From JBJMHZ01 sp045807125 (lineage in GTDB: Bacteria > Actinomycetota > Actinomycetes > JAWWOL01), in assembly GCA_045807125.1 (NCBI GenBank), contig JBJMHZ010000047.1:43920-107919 (forward strand): a stretch of 64,000 nucleotides of DNA, in the 5' to 3' direction. Shown here one piece after another: positions 9,230 through 18,060 of this stretch. A program made the position numbers and the translations under genes. The number at the start of each line of letters is the position of its first letter. Within the stretch, counting starts at the first letter, position 1. A model generated the notes under the pieces. It saw only the letters and a program-made list of their open reading frames with translations. It did no database searches and was not told where the DNA came from.

Positions 9230-10321
9230 TCAGCGGCGGCGGTTGTCGGCCGCGAAGGTGATGTGCGGGCCGGAGGAGCGCACCGGGCCGTGCTCCCTGA
9301 TCCGCTCGCGCTGCGGCTTGACGACGTACTTCGGGTCCTTGGCCGATGCCAGGCCGGCCTCGAAGACGGCCAGCCGCTCGGTGAGGGAGCCGGCCATGAG
9401 CAGCGCGCCGGCCGCGACGGCGAGCGGACGGCGCCGGCCGCCGAGCAGCACGAGCGCCGCGCCGGCGAGCGTGCAGGAGTCGGAGACCTTGCGCAGCGCG
9501 CGCGCCCGGCCGTGGTCGTACACCTCGCCCAGCTCGCCGGAGCGGCGCTTGCTCACCTTGGTCGCGACGGTCTCGACGGTGGCCCCGATGACCGCGAGGC
9601 GCCGCGCCGGCCGGGCATCGGCCGGGTCGTTGGCCGCCATCGCGAGCCCGCCCGAGGCCGCCATGGCGCTGCCCACGAACGCGAACGGCAGCTCCAGCCG
9701 CTCCTCGTGCCAGATCGGGACGGCGGTGTCGGCGAGCAGCACCGCGGTGTACGACGCGAGCGGCGGCGCCATGAGCGCGGCCCAGGCGCCGGCGAGGCTG
9801 CCGAGCGGGCGCAGCAGGCCGGTCCACTCGCTCACCGCGGCGCCGCCGGCACCGGGCGCGTACGCGAAGAGGATCCAGCTGCCGACGCTCATCGGCGACG
9901 TCGGCTTGACCATGCGCAGCATGTGGTGGAACCGCGTCGGCTTGCCGAGATCGACGATGAGCAGCACGGTCGACGCCAGCAGCGCGCCCATCGCGGTGTA
10001 GCGGGCCTGGCGGCGCAGCGGGGCGTTGCCGGTGGCGTCGGCGCCGAGCGCGAGCAGCGACGACCCCGCGGCGAGGCCGCCGGTGAAGAAGTAGCCGGGG
10101 ATGTAGAGCTTCCAGACCGGCTGGTTGAGCACCGGCTTGCCGTAGTACGACCCGAACTCCGCGCGGGGCACCATCGGCTGCTCGCCGCCGCGCCGGCCCT
10201 GGCCGCCCCGCCGCCCGTGCCGCCCCCTGCCCTGCCGGGCCGGCTCGCGCGCGCCGGTCAGCGCCTCGGTGTCGGGGCGGGCGCGCTCGATGCCCTCGCG
10301 GGTGACCTCGGACTCGCTCAC
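9230..10321 (-). CDS. NrfD/PsrC-type membrane subunit of formate dehydrogenase
   Basis: A 363-residue polytopic membrane protein. After a charged, low-complexity N-terminus (1 to about 50) come several hydrophobic helices of the NrfD/PsrC family, beginning around YIPGYFFTGGLAAGSSLLA. NrfD subunits hand electrons from an iron-sulfur subunit to membrane quinone without haem. The GTG start at 10321 overlaps the fdhB stop in a GTGA junction, so translation is coupled to fdhB. It is the last gene of the fdh operon. The C-terminal tail KYVVKPQRERIREHG is a pattern I associate with NrfD proteins in actinobacterial formate dehydrogenases. Quinone as acceptor is inferred from the family. Confidence 0.88.
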   Translation of the reverse strand: MSESEVTREGIERARPDTEALTGAREPARQGRGRHGRRGGQGRRGGEQPMVPRAEFGSYYGKPVLNQPVWKLYIPGYFFTGGLAAGSSLLALGADATGNAPLRRQARYTAMGALLASTVLLIVDLGKPTRFHHMLRMVKPTSPMSVGSWILFAYAPGAGGAAVSEWTGLLRPLGSLAGAWAALMAPPLASYTAVLLADTAVPIWHEERLELPFAFVGSAMAASGGLAMAANDPADARPARRLAVIGATVETVATKVSKRRSGELGEVYDHGRARALRKVSDSCTLAGAALVLLGGRRRPLAVAAGALLMAGSLTERLAVFEAGLASAKDPKYVVKPQRERIREHGPVRSSGPHITFAADNRRR

Positions 10322-11310
10322 GGCCGCCTCCCGGCGAAGGCGGCGACGGCGGCGGCGGCGAGGCCGAGCGCCGCCGCGGCGGCCATCCGCCACATCTGCG
10401 GCAGGTCGCGCGTGGTGACCACCGCGTCGGGCGGCAGCCCGTAGACCTCCGGCTCGTCGAGCAGCAGGAAGAAGGCGCCCATCCCGCCGACGCCGTCCTC
10501 GGGGTCCTCGCCGTAGAGGCGGGCGCCGGCGATGCCGGCGGCGCGCAGCTGCTCGACCCGGCCCTCGGCGCGCTCGTGCAGCTCCTCGAGCGGGCCGAAC
10601 TGGATCGACTTGGTGGGGCACGCCTTGGCGCACGCCGGCTCCTGCCCCACCCGCAGCCGGTCGTAGCACAGCGTGCACTTCCACACCCGGCCGTCGGACT
10701 CCCGCTTGTCGATGACCCCGAACGGGCAGGCGGGCACGCAGTAGCCGCACCCGTTGCAGATGTCCTCCTGGACGACCACGGTGCCGAACTCGGTGCGGAA
10801 CAGCGCGCCGGTGGGGCACACGTCGAGGCAGGCCGCATGCGTGCAGTGCTTGCAGACGTCGCTCATCATCAGCCAGCGGAACGGCGTGCGCCCGCTCGCG
10901 CCGTCGACGCCGTCAGGGGCCGTCCCCGGCAGCTGGGTGCCCGGCATGCCGAGGTCGACGGGCCGGCTCGCCACGTCGGTGCTCGTCGGCTCCGTCCGCG
11001 GCAGGCCGAGGTCGCGCTCGATCCCCGACTCCTGCGCGCCGAGCCGCCCGGACTGCTCGATGAACTTCACGTGCCGCCAGGTGTCGGCGCCGAGACCGCC
11101 GGAGTTGTCGTACGACATCGCCGTGAAGTTGAGGCCGTCCTCCGGCACCGAGTTCCACTCCTTGCAGGCCACCTCGCAGGCCTTGCAACCGATGCAGATG
11201 CTCGTGTCGGTGAAGAAGCCCACCCGCGGCGGGTGCTCGCCGTACCCGCCGGCCGCCGCCGGGTCGAACGGCCCGAAGAGAAGGTTCTGCCGGTGCTCGT
11301 CGGTCGTCAT
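10318..11310 (-). CDS. fdhB: Formate dehydrogenase iron-sulfur (beta) subunit
   Basis: A 330-residue ferredoxin-like electron-transfer subunit with four cysteine clusters: CIGCKACEVACKEW, CKHCTHAACLDVCP, CNGCGYCVPACP and CTLCYD...ACAKACP. These can hold four [4Fe-4S] clusters linking the molybdopterin subunit to the membrane subunit. A long insertion of about 60 residues, rich in Gly, Pro and Thr, separates the first two motifs. The last 30 residues include an Ala/Leu-rich helix that may be a single membrane anchor. ATG 11310 overlaps the fdhA stop as ATGA, and the 3' end overlaps the NrfD-type gene, so the three genes form one translationally coupled operon. Confidence 0.93.
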   Translation of the reverse strand: MTTDEHRQNLLFGPFDPAAAGGYGEHPPRVGFFTDTSICIGCKACEVACKEWNSVPEDGLNFTAMSYDNSGGLGADTWRHVKFIEQSGRLGAQESGIERDLGLPRTEPTSTDVASRPVDLGMPGTQLPGTAPDGVDGASGRTPFRWLMMSDVCKHCTHAACLDVCPTGALFRTEFGTVVVQEDICNGCGYCVPACPFGVIDKRESDGRVWKCTLCYDRLRVGQEPACAKACPTKSIQFGPLEELHERAEGRVEQLRAAGIAGARLYGEDPEDGVGGMGAFFLLLDEPEVYGLPPDAVVTTRDLPQMWRMAAAAALGLAAAAVAAFAGRRP

Positions 11311-14300
11311 GCCGGCTCCTCCGTGGTCAGGGCGGCCGTGCCGGTGTCGTACGTGATGCCCGCGCGGCGACGGTAGGCCTCGACGTGCTCGCTGAGCGCC
11401 CGCCCCCGCGGCCGCCGGCCGGGCTGGATGTCGCAGGTGCCGGCCTTGCTCTCCTGGATGTGCACGTTGGGGTCGAGCACGATGGCCTGCAGGTCGTTGG
11501 CGGAGTCGCCCGTGCTGTAGCCGTTGGGGCCCCAGTGGTAGGGCAGCCCCACCTGGTGCACCACCCGGCCGGCCACCCGCAGCGGTGCGATGCGATCGGT
11601 CACGAGGACGCGGGCCTCGATCGCCGAGCGGGCGGTGACGATGGTCGCCCAGCCGCCGTGCTCGAGCCCCCGCTCCGCGGCGAGCTCGGGGCTCACCTCG
11701 CAGAAGAGCTCTGGCATCAGCTCGGCGAGGTAGGGCTGCCACCGCGTCATGCCGCCCGCCGTGTGGTGCTCGGTCAGCCGGTAGGTGGTGATGACGTACG
11801 GGAACACGTCGGCGCCCGCCTCGCGACCGCTCGGGTGGTAGGCGTTGTCCTTGCGGCCGAACACCTCGCGCACCGGGTTGCACTGCTGGCCGTACAGCCG
11901 GTTGTCGAACGGCGACTCCTGCGGCTCGTAGTGCGTCGGGAGCGGGCCGTCGGTGAGCCCGGACGGGACGAAGAGCCAGCCGAGGCCGTCGGCCTGCATG
12001 ATGAAGGGCACGTTGCCCGGCAGCGCCTCCGGCCCCGTCTCGTCCTCGCCGGGCCGGTACGACGGTGCCTTGTCGACCGTGAAGTCCGGCACGTCGTGCC
12101 CGGTCCACTTGCCCTGCTCCTCGTCCCACCAGACGAGGGCCTTGCGCTCGCTCCACGGCTTGCCGTCGGGGTCGGCCGACGCCCGGTTGTAGAGGATGCG
12201 GCGGTTGGCCGGCCACGCCCAGCCCCACTCGGCGGCGACCCAGTTCTGCTCCGTCCACGGCTTGCGCCTGGCGGCCTGGTTGACGCCGTCCGCGTAGCAC
12301 CCGCAGTAGATCCAGCAGCCGCAGGCCGTCGACCCATCGTCCTTGAGCTCGGTGTACGACGACAGCGGCTCGCCGGTGGCGCGGTTCCAGCCGTTGATCT
12401 CCCGCAGCACGGCCTCGGCGCTCGGCTCGGCGATCGAGCCCTCCGTCGGGTAGTCCCACGTGAGGTCGAGCACCGGCCGGTCCATCGGGTCGGTGGAGCC
12501 GGCCAGCTTCGCCCTGATGAGGTTGCCGAGGTGGTACATGAACCACAGCTCGCTGCGAGCCTCGCCGGTCGGCTCGACCGCGAGGTGATGCCACTGCAGC
12601 ATCCGCTGGGTGTTGGTGAAGCTGCCGTTCTTCTCGGTGTGCGCCGCGGCCGGCATGAAGAACACCTCGGTGCCGATGTCCTCCGTGCGCAGCTCGCCGG
12701 TCTCGATCTCGGGCCCGTTCTGCCACCAGGTGGCGCTCTCGATGAGCGAGAAGTCGCGCACGACGAGCCACTGCAGCTTCGACATGGCCTTGCGGTGGGT
12801 GCGGCCGTTGGACGAGCCGACGACCGGGTTCTCTCCGAGGATGAAGTAGCCCTCCACCTTGCCGTCGTTCATGTCGAAGATCGTCGGGTAGTTGGAGTGG
12901 TCGCCCGTCAGCCTCGGCAGGTAGTCGAAGCAGTACTGGTTCTCCTCGGTGGCCACGTCGCCGTACCACGCCTTGAGCAGCGAGGCCGTGTAGGCCCGCA
13001 TGTTGGCCCACCAGCCCTTCTTGGGGGCGGTCGCCTCGACGAACGCGTCGAGGTCGCCGTGCTCGGCCGCGTGCGGCATGGGGATGTAGCCGGGCAGGAT
13101 GTTGTACAGCGTCGGGATGTCGGTGGAGCCCTGGATGCTCGCGTGCCCGCGAAGCGCCATGATGCCGCCGCCGGGGCGGCCCATGTTGCCCAGCAGGAGC
13201 TGGAGGATCGCCGCCGCCCTGATGTACTGCACGCCGATCGAGTGCTGCGTCCAGCCGACCGCGTAGACCCACTCGGTGGTGCGCTCGCGCCCCGAGCGCT
13301 CGGTGATCGCCCTGGCGACCTCGTGGAACAGGTCCGGCGGGATCCCGCAGACCTGCTCCACCATCTCCGGCGTGTAGCGGGAGTAGTGCCGCTTCACGAT
13401 CTGGAAGACGCAGCGCGGGTGCTGCAGCGTCTCGTCCTTCTCCGGCTCGCTCTCCTTCATCTTGGCGCCGCCGCTGCCGTGCGTCATCGACCCGCCGGCC
13501 TGCGCCCCCGCGCCGCCCGCATCGTCGCCCGCATCGGCTTGCGCCTTGTCGGAGTCGTACTCGCGCTGCCCCGCGGCCGGGCCGACCCTGGTGCCCTCGT
13601 ACTGCCACGAGCTCTCGTCGTAGCTGCGGCCCTGCTCGTCGAACCCGCTGAACAGGCCGTCGAGGTCCTCGGTGTCCTTGAAGTCCTCGCCCACGATGAC
13701 CGGGGCGTTGGTGTAGGCGACGACGTACTCCCGGAAGTACGCGTCGTTCGCGATGACGTAGTTGATGAGGCCGCCGAGGAAGGCGATGTCGGTGCCGGCC
13801 CTGATCGGCACGTGCAGGTCGGCGAGCGCGCTCGTCCTCGTGAACCGCGGGTCGACGTGGATCACCTTCGCGCCCCTGGCCTTGGCCTCCATCACCCACT
13901 GGAAGCCGACCGGGTGGCACTCGGCCATGTTGGAGCCCTCGATGACGATGCAGTCAGAGTTCTGCAGGTCCTGCTGGTACGTCGTGGCGCCACCGCGACC
14001 GAACGAGGTCCCCAGACTGGGGACGGTGGAGCTGTGTCATATCCGCGCCTGGTTCTCGATCTGCACGGCGCCGAGCGCGGTGAACAGCTTCTTGATGAGG
14101 TAGTTCTCCTCGTTGTCGAGGGTGGCCCCGCCGAGGCTGGCGAAGCCGAGCGTGCGCCGGACCCGGTTGCCGTCCTCCTCCCAGCGGAACGTCCGCCGCC
14201 GGGTCTCGATCACCCGGTCGGCGATCATGTCCATGGCCCGGTCGAGGGGCAGCCGCTCCCATTGCGTGCCGTGCGGGCGGCGGTAGAGGACGTGATGCTC

Positions 14301-14603
14301 GCGGGCGTCGCCGGTCGTCAGCTGGAGGCTGGCCGAGCCCTTGGGGCAGAGCCGCCCGCGCGAGATCGGGCTGTCGGGGTCGCCCTCGATCTGGACGACC
14401 TTCTCGTCCTTGACGTAGACGTGCTGGGCGCAGCCGACCGCGCAGTACGGGCAGATCGAGTCGACCACCCGGTCCGCAGTGGCGGTGCGGGCCTCGAGGC
14501 GGCGGGTGCCGTTCGACTTGGCGGCCGCTCCCCTGCCGAGCGGGTCGCCGTCCCTGATCTGGCGGTACGCCGGCCAGCCCTCGATCCACGTGCGCACGCC
14601 CAT
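11307..14603 (-). CDS. fdhA: Formate dehydrogenase catalytic subunit, selenocysteine-containing (TGA at 14037-14039 read through)
   Basis: This is one gene of about 1098 residues, interrupted only by an in-frame TGA. The N-terminal part has the [4Fe-4S] motif ICPYCAVGC and ends ENQARI before the TGA. The same frame then continues HSSTVPSLGTSFGRG and GSNMAECHPVGF, which is how molybdopterin formate dehydrogenases continue after their catalytic Sec (compare E. coli FdnG, QARV-Sec-HGPTV). TGA is therefore Sec189. The enzyme oxidises formate to CO2 at a Mo/W-bis-MGD centre. I chose ATG 14603 (MGVRTWIEGWPAYRQ) because it matches the family N-terminus; ATG 14648 is possible. No Tat signal peptide is seen, unlike FdnG. 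A standard gene caller would split it into two false genes. Confidence 0.93.
14008..14024 (-). promoter_or_regulatory. Putative bacterial SECIS hairpin
   Basis: The segment is a near-perfect palindrome with 8-base arms, GTCCCCAG and CTGGGGAC, around one central base. As RNA, it most likely folds as a six-pair GUCCCC/GGGGAC stem with the loop AGUCU. It begins 12 nt after the UGA; in E. coli fdhF the minimal SECIS hairpin begins at a similar distance. The loop contains a GU, as SelB-binding loops usually do, but I do not see the bulged U of the E. coli element. SelB binding is inferred. Confidence 0.7.
14037..14039 (-). other. Selenocysteine codon (in-frame TGA)
   Basis: The minus strand reads ATA-TGA-CAC here, in frame with both the upstream 188 codons and the downstream 909 codons. 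The 36 codons between the TGA and the next ATG (13928) are free of stops and encode conserved family sequence. This rules out a chance juxtaposition of two genes and places the residue at the catalytic position. Confidence 0.93.
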
Positions 14604-14707
14604 GCCGGGTGCTCCCTCCGCTGCCGCGACGGCCCCTGCTGCCGTCATGCATCAGCCGGGACCCTCCGAAACGTGACAACCGACCATCGACGGGCAATGC
14701 TGGCGTC

Positions 14708-15619
14708 GTGGGGCGGCTGACGTCCAGGCGACCGGTGCTGAGGATCGACGGCGACCGGCGGACGACACGGATCGACACGCTGGTCGCCGAGGAGCCGCTC
14801 GAGATCCGGGTGGGCGGGCGGCCGCTCGCGGTGACCATGCGGACGCCTGGGGACGACTTCGACCTGGTGGCCGGCTTCCTCGTCACCGAGGGCGTGGTGC
14901 GGGCCACGGCCGACCTGGCCGGGATGCGCTACTGCGCGGGCGCGACGGGAGACGAAGCGGCCCGCGAGGAAGCGGCCCGCGACGGAGCGGCCGGCGGCTG
15001 GAGCCCGTACAACGTCGTCGACGCCGTGCTGGCCGACGGCGTCGCGCCGCCCGACCCGTCGGTCGAGCGGGCCTTCTACACGACCAGCTCCTGCGGCATC
15101 TGCGGCAAGGCGAGCATCGACGCGGTGCGCACCGCGACGGCGTGGCCGGTGGCCGGCGACCCGGTGCGGGTCGATCCCCGCACGCTGACCGGCCTGCCGG
15201 ACGCGCTGCGGGCCGGGCAGCGGGTGTTCGAGCGCACCGGGGGGCTGCACGCCGCCGGGCTGTTCGACGCCGCCGGGGCCATGCTCTGCATGCGGGAGGA
15301 CGTCGGGCGGCACAACGCCGTCGACAAGCTGGTCGGGTGGGCCTTGCGGGAGGGCCGGCTCCCGCTCGCCGGGACGATGCTGCTGGTGTCCGGCCGGGCC
15401 TCGTTCGAGCTGACCCAGAAGGCGCTGATGGCCGGCATCCCGGTGCTCGCCGCCGTCTCGGCGCCCTCGGCCCTCGCGGTCGAGCTGGCCACCGAGGCCG
15501 GCCTGACGCTCGTCGGCTTCCTGCGCGGCGAGTCGATGAACGTCTACGCCGGCGCCGAGCGGGTCACCGGCGCGACCGTCCCCACCGGCGCGACCGCCTC
15601 CACCTCGTCCTGGAGCTAG
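14708..15619 (+). CDS. fdhD: FdhD, sulfurtransferase for formate dehydrogenase
   Basis: A 303-residue protein that transfers sulfur from a cysteine desulfurase to the molybdenum cofactor of formate dehydrogenase, which is needed for activity. The catalytic loop is SSCGICGK with Cys129 and Cys132, and the family block REDVGRHNAVDKLVG follows. A short Glu/Ala/Arg-rich insertion is present at about 81-97. The start is GTG 14708, where homology begins; longer starts would run into the fdhA 5' end. It is divergent from fdhA across about 100 bases, which must contain both promoters. The pairing with the fdh operon supports the assignment of both. Confidence 0.95.
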   Translation: MGRLTSRRPVLRIDGDRRTTRIDTLVAEEPLEIRVGGRPLAVTMRTPGDDFDLVAGFLVTEGVVRATADLAGMRYCAGATGDEAAREEAARDGAAGGWSPYNVVDAVLADGVAPPDPSVERAFYTTSSCGICGKASIDAVRTATAWPVAGDPVRVDPRTLTGLPDALRAGQRVFERTGGLHAAGLFDAAGAMLCMREDVGRHNAVDKLVGWALREGRLPLAGTMLLVSGRASFELTQKALMAGIPVLAAVSAPSALAVELATEAGLTLVGFLRGESMNVYAGAERVTGATVPTGATASTSSWS

Positions 15620-16659
15620 GCCGCGGCCGAGGCCTCCTCGAGCAGGTCGAGCGCCCGCTCGTGATCGGCCACGAGCGAGCGGCCGCGAGCCCGCACCGGC
15701 TCGGCGGCGGCGGGGTCGGCTCGCGCGGTGGCGACCGCGATCCGGAAGGCCGTCCAATGGTGCGCCACCCGCTCGACCGCCCGAGCGGCCTCGACCAGTC
15801 GCGGCCGGCCGAAGCGCCGGCCGGCGCGAGCCAGCCAGTCGGCATGCAGCCCGGTGACCGCGAGGACGGGGGCCGCCACGACGAACCCTTCGTCGGCGGC
15901 TGCGGCGACCCCGCCGTTCCTGCCGTCCCCGCCGGCGGCGAGCTTGTCGGCGATCGAGTCGAGGAACCGCCGCTCGCCGTGGAGCCCCGCGCAGACCGGT
16001 GAGCCGCCGTCGCCCGCCGCCCGGAAGCCCTCCTGGTTGCGGGCGATCACCTCGCGGACGAAGTCCAGGTCGAAGGCGGGGAGGTCGGGGCCGATGTCGA
16101 TCTCGAGCCAGCGATTGCCGATCGGGTTGCCGGTGAAGAACAGGTCGCGCTCGCCGACGATCGGGTTGCCGGAGTCGCGCGCGGCGGTGAGCACGTCGAT
16201 CGGGATGGCCCCGCTGAACCGCGGTGGCACGGGGTCGGTGACCAGCACCTCGCCGCGCTCGTCGTCGAAGCCGTGCACGGTGACGAGGTGGTTGGTGTGC
16301 ACGTCCCGGTACGCCGGCCGGAACGGCAGCTGGTAGTTGTCGACGGCGACCACCACGGGCCGGCCGCCGGCCACCTCCGACCGCACCTCCCGCCAGCCGG
16401 CCGCGGCGTCCGCGGGCACGTGCCAGCGCGACCGCACCGGGTGGTAGGGAGCCAGGCCCGCGAGCAGCGACTCGTGCGGGGACGGGAAGTAGTACTCCTC
16501 GCGGCGCAGGTCGCCGGGGTCGTAGTAGAAGCCCCACGCCGCCCCGAGCACCTCGAGCGGGTCGAGGCCGCTGAAGCGGAGCAGGACGGCCATGCTCGCG
16601 TGCAGGCAGCCGCCGAGGTCGTGCCGCCAGTGCTCGATGCCGTCGAGCTGCACCCTCAT
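15616..16659 (-). CDS. BtrH-like (peptidase-like fold) protein
   Basis: A 347-residue protein. The N-terminal half has the layout of the BtrH N-terminal domain: GGCLHASMAVLLRFSGL near residue 16, with a candidate nucleophilic Cys18, and a later His in HTNHLVTVHGFDDE near residue 120. This resembles papain/C39-like acyltransferases; BtrH transfers a carrier-protein-bound acyl group to an aminoglycoside in butirosin biosynthesis. The C-terminal half is helical and undefined. ATG 16659 overlaps the stop of the preceding gene (ATGA), so the two form an operon. No aminoglycoside biosynthesis gene is visible nearby, so an acyltransferase or peptidase activity is only inferred from the fold. Confidence 0.6.
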   Translation of the reverse strand: MRVQLDGIEHWRHDLGGCLHASMAVLLRFSGLDPLEVLGAAWGFYYDPGDLRREEYYFPSPHESLLAGLAPYHPVRSRWHVPADAAAGWREVRSEVAGGRPVVVAVDNYQLPFRPAYRDVHTNHLVTVHGFDDERGEVLVTDPVPPRFSGAIPIDVLTAARDSGNPIVGERDLFFTGNPIGNRWLEIDIGPDLPAFDLDFVREVIARNQEGFRAAGDGGSPVCAGLHGERRFLDSIADKLAAGGDGRNGGVAAAADEGFVVAAPVLAVTGLHADWLARAGRRFGRPRLVEAARAVERVAHHWTAFRIAVATARADPAAAEPVRARGRSLVADHERALDLLEEASAAA

Positions 16660-17768
16660 CGCGAGCCCTCGTCCTCGGCAACGACGGTCATCGCCAGCAC
16701 GTGGATGGCCGGGTTGTCGGGCAGCGTCACCGCAGTCGCGCCCGACGGCACCGCGACCGGCACCCGCTCCGCCCAGATGGCCGGCGACATGCGGGTGTCG
16801 ACATGGTTGGGGTAGAGCAGCGCCGACGTGCGGAGCGCCGGTGCCTCGCCGAACCGCGGCGGCGTCTCCGGCCAGAAGTCGGACACCCGCAGCCAGTGCG
16901 AGCGCGTGGTGCCGTCGGCGTAGTGCACCGTCAGCGGATCCTCGCTGCGCCGCTCGGCCGCCGCCAGCACGTGCAGGAAGTCGGCTCGACCGGCCGGTAG
17001 CTCGATGCGCTGCCCGCGGCACCGGAGGTTGTCCGGGCGGGCGCCGTCGGCGGGCGGCATGCGGAACGGCACGTCACCGATGCGCACCACGCTGCCGCAC
17101 GGCAGCTCCTCGAGGGGGAACGCGTTGCTCCAGACGTTGAACGCTGCCCTGCCCGGCCTGCGCGTCGGCTCGATGCCGACGCAGTCGAGGTGCGCGCCGA
17201 GATCGACGGCCCGGTAGCCGGTCTCGCCGGCGGGAGCCGCCACCGGCTCGCTCCCCGCGCGCTCCGGCCGGTGCGGCGGCGAGACCAGGGTCAGCGCGAG
17301 CACCCGGAGGCCGGGCGCCTCGGGCAGCCGGACGGCGACGAGCGGCCGCGGGCGGGGCACGCCCACCCGCGCCACCCGGACGCCGGCGGCGCTGCCGGCG
17401 CTGCCGGCGTGCAGCCACTCAGGGTCGACTGCGTCCTCGTAGTGCAGCAAGATCTCGTGCGCGCCGGCGCGGTCCTGCCCAGCGAGCAGCAGGCAGATCC
17501 AGTCGTACGTTCCGGGCGCGACGGTGAGCAGCTGGCCCCGGCAGGCGAGCCGGCCCTCCCGCGCGTCGCGGCTGCTGCACATGGGGTAGGAGGGCCCCTC
17601 CTCGCCGAGCGGGTGCCAGCGCGGGGCTGCGTCGACGATCGCCCCTGGCACGGCGTGCAGGACGTGCTCGCGCCGCGCCGTCCGCGCGCGCGCCACCGCG
17701 GTCAGGCCGGTCGCAACCGGTACGTCGCCGCTGCGCGATGCGCCTTCGGCGATCTGGGCACCAGGCAC
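16656..17768 (-). CDS. Protein with two related beta-rich domains, function unknown
   Basis: A 370-residue protein starting at GTG 17768, chosen because GAGGAG lies six bases upstream. It contains an internal duplication: the first half (APGTYDWICLLLAGQDR ... ILLHYED ... PEWL) matches the second (ADFLHVLAAAERRSEDP ... VHYADG ... HWLRVSDFWPE). Each half ends in a similar strand-rich segment (LRVLALTLV and IHVLAMTVV). This looks like two carbohydrate-binding-type beta sandwiches, but I do not recognise the family with certainty. There is no signal peptide, so it is probably cytoplasmic. It is translationally coupled to the BtrH-like gene downstream and divergent from the LuxR regulator gene, with about 290 bases between them. 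Confidence 0.6.
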   Translation of the reverse strand: MPGAQIAEGASRSGDVPVATGLTAVARARTARREHVLHAVPGAIVDAAPRWHPLGEEGPSYPMCSSRDAREGRLACRGQLLTVAPGTYDWICLLLAGQDRAGAHEILLHYEDAVDPEWLHAGSAGSAAGVRVARVGVPRPRPLVAVRLPEAPGLRVLALTLVSPPHRPERAGSEPVAAPAGETGYRAVDLGAHLDCVGIEPTRRPGRAAFNVWSNAFPLEELPCGSVVRIGDVPFRMPPADGARPDNLRCRGQRIELPAGRADFLHVLAAAERRSEDPLTVHYADGTTRSHWLRVSDFWPETPPRFGEAPALRTSALLYPNHVDTRMSPAIWAERVPVAVPSGATAVTLPDNPAIHVLAMTVVAEDEGSR

Positions 17769-18060
17769 GCGTTCTCCTCGGTGGGCGCGGCGGCGGCTCG
17801 CCCGACTCTGGCACCGCCCGGCGGCGCCAGCGAGTCGGGAAGGACCCTGACGCGCCCTTGCGCGCTCGCGTCGCCCGAATGCGTACGCGTGGCGTTGCAG
17901 CCGGCTCGACGCGGTCACCGGAGCGTCACTGCTCCGCGCCCGGCGGCTCGACGCGCGCGGCGTCGGACGTCGGCGCGCAGCGGATCCCGCGGGCCGGCTG
18001 CGGCCCTAGCTTGTCTGGTGCGGCGGTGGGTCGCTCACCAAGGAGACGTCGACGACAGGC
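17769..18060. other. Intergenic region between the unknown two-gene operon and the LuxR regulator
   Basis: These 292 bases separate two divergent genes and should hold promoters for both. Minus-strand GAGGAG at the left edge serves the GTG at 17768, and AGGAG near 18040 may serve the regulator. I see no convincing -10/-35 boxes, coding sequence or long inverted repeat. Confidence 0.5.

Noticed and set aside
13929..14036. Frameshift or pseudogene in formate dehydrogenase
   Set aside because: Both halves are in the same frame, the gap encodes conserved residues, and the single stop is TGA at the Sec position.
11385..14720. 1111-codon plus-strand frame across fdhA
   Set aside because: It is antisense to the Sec formate dehydrogenase and has no recognisable domain.
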